Positions 11,101 to 20,100 of a DNA stretch of 21,695 nucleotides are shown here, one piece after another. Within the stretch, counting starts at the first letter, position 1. Every line of letters starts with the position of its first letter. Both the position numbers and the translations under genes were made by a program. This stretch comes from Phoronis ovalis (Eukaryota > Phoronida > Phoronidae): NCBI GenBank assembly GCA_028565635.1, contig JAOXYB010097604.1:1-21695 (forward strand). Reading direction: 5' to 3'. The notes beneath the pieces are model-generated. The model saw only the letters and a program-made list of their open reading frames with translations. It did no database searches and was not told the origin of the DNA.

Positions 11101-14100
11101 GTATAAAAAGTGAATAGAAAGGCACATTGCCCCAAGAGAATGATTACTGTTTAAAACTAGGCCAACTAGAAAACTTCTTATTTCCTATAGTCTGTTGGTA
11201 TATGTTTTAAATTATTAATAGAAATATCATGATACAATTGATACATTTTTTTAGGCAATGAATTTGAAAAGGTATCAGTTTACTATACCTGCAAACAAAC
11301 TTTCTATACTTTATTTAAAATAAACATCAGGGTCAGTGAAGTCAGTATATATATTTATATGTGTGAATAAAGCTTCCACCCTGTTTTGTGTTTTGAAATC
11401 TCAATTTTGCTGTTAGAGAAACCAATCTGGTGAATGTTTATCAACACCTGACATCCCCTATCTTGATAAGGTAATGAACTTTCCCTTAACAGACCTTGCA
11501 TATTGAAAACTAATCAAAGACCAAACAGTGTGGAATTAGTCAGCTACAGAGAAGGCATAGGAAAATCATGGTATGTCTCCTGACTCATGTTTTGAGCATT
11601 TTTGTGGCAATTTGCATGAAATTAAGACCTAAACTTGATTGCCTTGTGGATCATTCATTTTATATATGATTTGGGTCATGTCAAGTTCAGAACTTCAGAA
11701 GTATTCCAGGAAATGGAAATGTTTTTTGTTGATTTCATTTGTGGAGTTTTACCACCCCTTCAGTGTGTAATATTAGGAAACTCTCTAGCTCTGACTACTG
11801 TCATTTGATTGTTGATTTTAAGGATCTGAGACTGCTTTTGTTTTATAATAGATATAAGATGGGCAGAGATCATGTTTTGGTTACTTTGACACTGGTGAAA
11901 TAGTTATGTCTAGACATTGATTCAAGATAGTAAACTTTCAATTTATTTTCTATAAAATCTTCTGTTGGTATTTCCGGAAATTTTTTTGATTGAAGTTTGC
12001 TCATGGCAAAAGCTATCACAGAAATGCCAAGAGCTTCAAAAGATTCTATGGAGAAATGGACCCAGGTGCTTTTGGAATCGTGGTATGTTGATCGATAATT
12101 GTGAAAGTATGAAAACAGTTTTCAGTCTTGTAAGAGTTAGAATCCTGTAGAGTAGAACTGTATTTCAAGTTGAAAAGATGTGTAACTAGTTGTAAAAGCA
12201 ACTTTTACCAGTAAATCATTATAGGCAGCTACAAAATTCAGTGAAGGGTGAATTTCTATTTAAGCATTTACATGTTTAGTTGAATGCACAGGAAACAGGC
12301 CTTCAATCCACTTTATAAATCACAGCTGGATATGAACCTTGTATTGTTTTAATTATCTGCTGCATACACAAAAAAACTTAAGTATCCAGTTTATAAATAT
12401 GCAAATTTTTTTAATTTTGCGAGACCTTTAATAGAAAATAGAAGCAGCAATGTATACATGATTTTTATAACCTATAATTTATCATGGTTTTATTGAAGCT
12501 AGGGTTAAAAAAAATTCTTAAACTCGCTATCTCTTTATCTTGACTGAAGAAATCTTTGTTTTGATATGTGATAAATATGTAATTGCATAGTACTTCAGAT
12601 GTTCCTACTTAATGAAGTGCATTAGATTTGTAAGGAGTCAAGTTCTAAAAATCTTTTACTTCAAATAGGTGTCTTTTTTCAATCTGATTTCTGTTAAAAA
12701 GAAAAGTACTGTAGTATAAATTGTAATTGATTGTCAGCTTATGAGTTCTACCATTATTAACATGTATACATCTTACATCTAATACACTTCAAATAACATG
12801 AATGTCAATTGTTACAGCTTCTGGTGTTTTTTTTTTTTTATTTCACTACTTGTATTAGCTGAGTGCTGTAGTTTTTACTAAAATAAGTATGTAATAAAAC
12901 AAGAAAATTGCCACCCCATGAAATAGTTAACTATGACCTAGGTCATGTTTTATTAATTAAAAGTAAATTTACTAAGAACTGTTCTGTTTTTTCCTAATTA
13001 ATTGTAGTTATTAACAGCAGATAATATGTTGAAAAGTTTTTGGCTATGAAGAAAAGTCGGATGTTTTGGGCAAGTGAATCAAAACCTATAGCAGCTAATT
13101 TTGGGAAATTATTTGGGTAGTCAGAGATCACAGGAGGGGCTCCCAGTTTCTAATCTCTATACAATTAAGCAAAATTATTTCAATATAAAATTTTAAAATG
13201 CCTCTAGTAGCTGAATTTGACATACAGAATGGCAGTTAAATATTTTAAAGGTGTCAGCAAATAAAACAGTGCAGTCAGATAGGAAACCCATTTGCAAGTG
13301 TATATTTGTATTTTTCGGATTTAGCTATATAAAGAGGCTATAATTTCTGATTAAACTATTTGAGTATATTTGTTTTGTGATTGTGTGCCTATATCATGAC
13401 GTAATCACTATGTATCAAGTTAGTGCATTTTTGCTACCCTACTCACTAGCTGACATGGACACTGCAGCTTAATCCACACGAGACTGGGAATGCTTGTACG
13501 GTATAGTCAACAAAGTTTCTCTCACAGTTATTTTTCATTAAAATGCCTCTAGTAGCTGAATTTGACATACAGAATGGCAGTTAAATATTTGTATTTTTCG
13601 GATTTAGCTATATAAAGAGGCTATAATTTCTGATTAAACTATTTGAGTATATTTGTTTTGTGATTGTGTGCCTATATCATGACGTAATCACTATGTATCA
13701 AGTTAGTGCATTTTTGCTACCCTACTCACTAGCTGACATGGACACTGCAGCTTAATCCACACGAGACTGGGAATGCTTGTACGGTATAGTCAACAAAGTT
13801 TCTCTCACAGTTATTTTTCATTTGAGTTCTCCTGGACACTGTATTGTGATGCAGTTGATTTTCATTGATTTTGATTCTTTCATTTTATTATTGTTTTAGA
13901 GAGTTTCAGATATCCTAGCATGTACCATGGAGAATGTCTTTACAAGCTGATAGGTACTTTTAACAAACTGACTTGATAAATTTGAGAAGTAAAATCTTTT
14001 CTATGAACTAAGGTTACCATATGGGTGCTTGACTCAGAACTTGTTTATCATCTTCAATATGTGGTTTAGTTGTTCTAGACAGATGAGATGCACTAGACAA

Positions 14101-17100
14101 ACTGCTGGTGTTTGTTGTATAAAGAGAGTTTGTTATCTGCTCTGGTTCACTGAAACCTTCCTGGTGTTTGTAATGGACTTTGATAACTTCCATGTTTCTG
14201 GCTAGCTGTAAACCAGAGGAAAGTTGGAGAGAAGTGTCATGGAAATAAGTGTTAATATTTACCACAGGCATATTGTTGTACTTTTACCAAAGGCTGATTA
14301 GAAGTTAATTGGGTTTATAGAGTATTAATAGATGCAAGTTTACCAAGTTTCATAATCAAAACAAAGTCCAAAAGTTATATAATTAACTGCATAAGGTATG
14401 CAAATGTATGTATGGAATGTGGAGTTTATTTATACCAAAAGAATGTGTAAAATTAGTAGAAAAACAAATTTGTCCTTTTGACTATTCACTTTGATCTCAG
14501 GAGCATTGCTCCTAATTGCATCTAAAGGTGATATTGATGAAAAGTTAAATTATTTTATCCCAGTGAGGTAAAGGTCATATAGAAGATGTACAGGTTGGAT
14601 GGTTTTCTCTGCAATATGAAATTTTGATTGGCTATCAAATGATACTCAATAACCTACACATTTGATTTGTTTTAAAGAATGTCTTAAATGGTTAAGAAGC
14701 CTTTTACTCTAACTTAATAACTTTGCTATTTTATTGTAACCCTATGGGTTGCCAGGTTTTTAAATAAACATATTATTATTATTATAAATTTTAAAATATT
14801 CACTCTTGAGATATTTGGAATTTAGAGACGAAGGTCTACACTTCAGTTGAAATAATTTGCCACAGTTATCAAATTTATAATAGAAAGGGGTGACTGAGGC
14901 CTGGGGCAATAAGGTAAACCTAAGTTTGAACTGGTTGTGAACTCTCTTGAAATAGGGAGGTTCTGTTTCATGACAGCAGAAGACAACATTGTAAGGCTTA
15001 AAGTTGAGATGAAATTTGATCTATGGCTTCCTGGTTATAACACTGACATGTACAGATAGCCTGATTTACGTGGTTTAAATTCTTCAGAAGTCATTTCACA
15101 ATTTTATGACATAGACAGACATCAAACTTCATAGAAATGTGTTTAGCCATTTCCTGTAAATATGCTTTTATAACCTGTGCACTTATGACTCTAATTGATG
15201 TACAGAAACTGTTTGAAGTATGTTCAAATTTGATAAAATTGCAAGGGTTCAGTAGTTTAGCCATTAGGTGACTCCATGAGCAGCTTCATGTTAGCTGATG
15301 ATAAGAAACCTGCAGACAATAATTAAGATGACTAGCTATGAAGTGTGGATCTCTTGAATAGTTACTGTTGCTTGATTTCGCAGTAAATTAAAAGCTTCAT
15401 GTCTGAAAGAAACTGAAAAATTCAATGGTACATTATAATCTTACTATTGACGATTCTTTTCCTTCATAGGAGTATGATCAATACAAGAATACGATCATCC
15501 CAGTCGCATGAATCTCTGTTCACAAACCCGTCACGAACTATCGACTTAAGTGGAAACGATATAGAAATTCGACCATTACACAGCAGTATTCTGGGACAGG
15601 AACACTGTTTCCAAGTTTTAACAAGCAACGGGAGTAAATTCTATTCTTGCCGATCAGCAGAAGAAAGAGAAAAGTGGATAGAGTGGTATGTTGTTATCTT
15701 CTGAAATGAATACCAGTATTCTCTATTTTAGCTTTCAATTAGCGACCATAACTGCTCTTTCATGTAGCTTTTGTAATTGAAAAAACTGTCTTTGTTAAAT
15801 GGAATGCTTATTTTAATAATATAGAAGTCTTGATGTACACCTGGAGTGTAGGTTTTGTATTTATTAGGCTATTTATGTTGACACTTTTTGTAATAAACTT
15901 TGTTGCATAAGGAATATGACCTGAGTTAATGTGTTATTTTCTACTTTCAAGTAATCCATTTCCTTGTAATGATTATATTTAATTACTTGATTGAAAATCA
16001 CATAGTGCCTTTATATGTACAACATCTAGCTTTTACTGATGCTTTGCTTATTTTAGCCTACGCAAAACTATGCATCCCACACAAGAACAAAGTCGAAGGA
16101 CGGATAACTCTCTTAAATTATGGATATTAGAAGCTAAACATGTACAACCAAAGAAAAGGTGAGAATGATAATTAATTTCTCATGTTTTCGCAAAAACAAT
16201 TTCTGTAGAGATTTTCAGCAAATTTTGCAGAATGTCACTTTATTTCCCAAGTAAACACATCCTTCTTGTGGAACTTAAAAAACCCCTAACTTTTTGTACC
16301 TCATGTGTTCAAGCTTTAGTGCTGCATTATTGAGACATATTAATGTAATAATTCTTAAACTTGGCCATTTTATTTGTAGGTATTTTTGTGAAATCCATTT
16401 GGATAAAACTCTATATGCAAGAACTTCCACAAAGCAGAGAGGTGACATGCTGTTCTGGGGAGAACACTTTGATTTTCAGTAAGTAAAGTTTTCATTACAC
16501 ATTACACTGCTTTAAGTAGCAAATGACATAATTTTGTTCCTTCATTGTAGTCTGTGATTAACTGAACTGAAAGGAAATTAAAGTGTAGTTTTAGATGCCC
16601 AAATTCACTACTTTTGACCATAAACTTGTTATCTGACTACCTCTCCCTTTTACTTAATAAATTTAAAGCTGTTCTATTTTACAGCAATTTACCACCAGTT
16701 GAGACAATCACGATAAACCTGTATAAAGAAGCTGACAAGAAAAAGAAGAAAGATAAAAATGTCTTATTAGGTTGGTTTGCTTTACAGTATCATATGTGAC
16801 TTTTAAAAGGGTATATTACTGTTTGTGCTAAACTGGTTATTGTAATGATACTAAGATGTTAAATTATTAGCAACACAAAAGTTACAAAATAGCAAGCAAT
16901 AGGTAATAAATCATTGTCAGTGTTTCGATGCATTCTTGGATCTTTGCATGACACTAATAAAGCTAGATTTTGAGAAAGATTGCCTGTTGTGTTGGGAAAT
17001 AGTATTTCTGTTGTGATAGATCAGAAATCTGCTTTAAGAATAAAGTACTGTTTGATTTGTTAACTCTTCCATCCCTTATTATTCTAGGTTACATAAATAT

Positions 17101-20100
17101 ATCAGCCAAGGAAATAAACAGCCGACAGTTGGCTGAAAAATGGTATCCAATGAGCACTGGTCTTGTTGGCAAAACTAGCAAGGATAGCAAGATGGAGGTT
17201 CCTGTAGTGAGAGTTAAAGCTCGGTACCAGGCTATAGACATCCTTCCTATGGACCATTATAATCCTTTCATACAGGTGAGTTATAAACTTCAAAAGTTTC
17301 TGACTATGAACAAAATTACCAACCACAATATTGGTCATGAGCAAGTAAAATGCTTAAAATTACTAACTGCTTCAAAAGACTTAATATTTACTTAACTCCA
17401 AATTGTATTTTCATGCACCATACAGTTTAGGTGTCAGATGACGAGGATTTGATTTGAAGATAGCTTGTGTACAAATTTAAAAAGAGTTCATGCAAAGTTT
17501 TCGTAGCTTATCCTGTGAAACAGATGTTATGTGCTGATACATTAACTAGTAAGAATGTATGTTACTTGTAAAATGTCAATCTTAATAGTTCTCCATGTGC
17601 TGTGAATTGTTTTTACAGTTTAATCCCTGTTAAAACAGCTCAGAAAAAGTATAAGATGATTTCATTTTCAGTATGTTACAAAAGATTACCAAACATTAGT
17701 GAATGCCTTAGAGCCAGTACTTAGTGTAAAAGCCAAAGAAGATCTTGCCACTACTCTTGTCAAAATTTTGCAAAAAGTTGGAGGAGTTAAAGAATTTTTA
17801 ACAGATGTCGTAATGGCAGAAATTAAACACCAAGGTGAGTGCTGTGTCTGAGAGTTCTAAATTAATAAGGAGTACGTGCGTTATAAAGCTTGAATATTCA
17901 GATGTAACTAGCTGGTTCTGTATCCTAGTTTCTGCAATATTTCAGCAAAGAACATTGTGTAAATCACCAAATTAGCAAGTTTCAGACATCAAATGTAATA
18001 ATATATCTGTGATAAATGTATGTGTAAGCAACTTTTAAATTTTTGTTTTGATTTACCATACTGATTCAAATCTAGAGTCTAATGCCATGTATCCCCCACA
18101 TAATTATTTGTTTCTAAATTATAACAGAATTATAAATAGTAAAGTTAGTTATTCCAAAAATCAAGTTTTAGGCTGAATAAGAGGTGTGTATTATACATGT
18201 TGCATGTGGTGCATTATACTTGAGTAAAAATGTTATTGATAGTTGTTGCAATGCCTAGAAAGTGCAGCAAAGCTCAAATTTTTGTTTCAGACAATGAGAA
18301 CTTAACCTTTAGGGGAAATTCAGTTGCAACAAAAGCTATGGAGGCCTATATGAAACTGGTAGCTGAAAAAGTAAGTAGTCAGAAGATGTTTTTGTAAAAC
18401 AGTTGATCAATGCTCTTTTAAAAGCACAAACTCATGCATTTCACTGCTCATTTCGTATGTGCTTTATATAAATATATTGATTTTAAACCATGAGTTATAA
18501 AATCTTGAAATGAATAGCCCATACTAACTAACTGCAGAAGTTCAATCTAAATGGGGGTAGAAATAAGATGGAACTAGAAGACATGTCTATGTTGGCAACT
18601 ATGTTACAAAATGCCTATTTCTCTTTTAGTATTTGCAAGATACATTGGGTGAATTTATCCGAGTGTTGGTAGAATCTCCCGATGAGTGTGAAGTTGATCC
18701 GGCAAGAATATCTAATACAGCGTCACTCCAGCGCCATCAGACAAATCTTACAATGTACTGTGAAATGGCATGGGCCAAAATTATCAACTCATTTTGTTAT
18801 TTTCCTAGGTAAGTTATATTTGAAAAGGCACTTGATACTGGGTAAGATGTACTAAATCTATCAGCTGGCTGAAAACTGGAAAAAATATAGAAAACATACA
18901 AAACCCAAAAGTCTACTGCCTTTAGCAGCAATCCTAATAAAAACCCAATGTTTAATGGGATTTGTCTGGTTAACTTATCAGCAAGAGCGTAACGTTACAG
19001 CGAGTAATTTTGTTACACCAGTACTTACCTAAAATTTTAATGTCAACTTCTAAAAAGACAGCTGTTTATAAAAAGGTCAGCTTAGTGTTACAGTTTTGTA
19101 TTCTGTTCTCTTGCTAATTCCTTTAAATTTCTTTTAAAAACATAAGAATAATGAAAACTCATCTATCAATTATATTCATTTACAGAGAACTGTGGGAAGT
19201 ATTTTCAAACTTCCGTCAGAGCTCTCGTAGTATGGGTCGTGAAGAAATGAGTGACAATGTAATCAGTGCCTGTATATTCCTACGCCTTCTCTGTCCAGCC
19301 ATTTTGTCTCCTAGTCTGTTTGGAATCACACAAGGTTAGTAGTGTTCCTTGGTATTATAGATTTGTAACTTTTGTAGCTGTAATATTGTAATGCACTAAA
19401 GTTCTGTATGGTTATTTACATTTCAATTTAAACACACAGAATATGTTATTGAGAAATGCTTGTATTATCACACCTTATTGTGCATAGGTTTTGATTCATC
19501 GTTTTGTTTACAGAGCTACCTGGTGAAAAGGCCTCCAGAAATCTCACTCTAATTGCAAAGACTATACAGAATCTCGCGAACTTTACCAAGTAAGTGTGAT
19601 GTTATAAAACCTGTAAAAAATCCTGCAGGGTTTATTCTGCAGAACATAAGTGTAAAGTTGTATCTGGCATTTATTTTCCCCTATGTCTTCGCCTTAATGT
19701 AGCTAGATATCTTTACAGCCAACAATTGTTGTTATACTCACAATTTGCTAGTTTGTTGACTCGACTTTAGAATTACATGTATACACATTTTTACTGTATC
19801 TTTCTTGTGCGGTTTTTAGATTTGGTACAAAGGAGGACTACATGCTATTCATGAACGACTTTGTAGAAAGAGAGTGGGTAACCATGAAAAATTTTCTCAA
19901 ACAAATTTCGGTAAGTATTCAACCTTGTACTACCAGTCTCTAAATCAAATGGAAGGAATTCTCACTGTATAGATCACATCTGGCTGTAAAGTTAGTTGTA
20001 TTGAGCTATTCTAATAAAAATTACTGGGGGTCTTGAAAGTAATTTTAATTATGGGATATGGAGGGAATTATATAATGTTTAATAGAAACAGTTTGATTGA

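Larger units (their letters stand above)
9191..15469. other. Long intronic block with repeats and coding-like islands
   Basis: About 6.3 kb separating the KRTKS region from the compact exon cluster, ending in the acceptor ccttcatag. It holds candidate small exons (9658-9702, 11417-11470, 11996-12082), a tandem duplication (13193-13822), a minus-strand open stretch (14014-14271), a hairpin with an ATT-rich tail (14738-14780) and a further minus-strand open stretch without a start codon (14843-15034). The motif gtttagccatt occurs twice, at 15141 and 15255, perhaps old transposon debris. The rest is AT-rich intron in which I see nothing. Confidence 0.7.

Noticed and set aside
17102-17344. 80-codon minus-strand open frame
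   Set aside because: It is the antisense shadow of the 17088-17275 coding exon.
17276-17395. Extension of the C2-end exon beyond 17275
   Set aside because: The frame stays open by chance, but CAG/gtgagt at 17275 is a strong donor and the family sequence resumes exactly at 17672.
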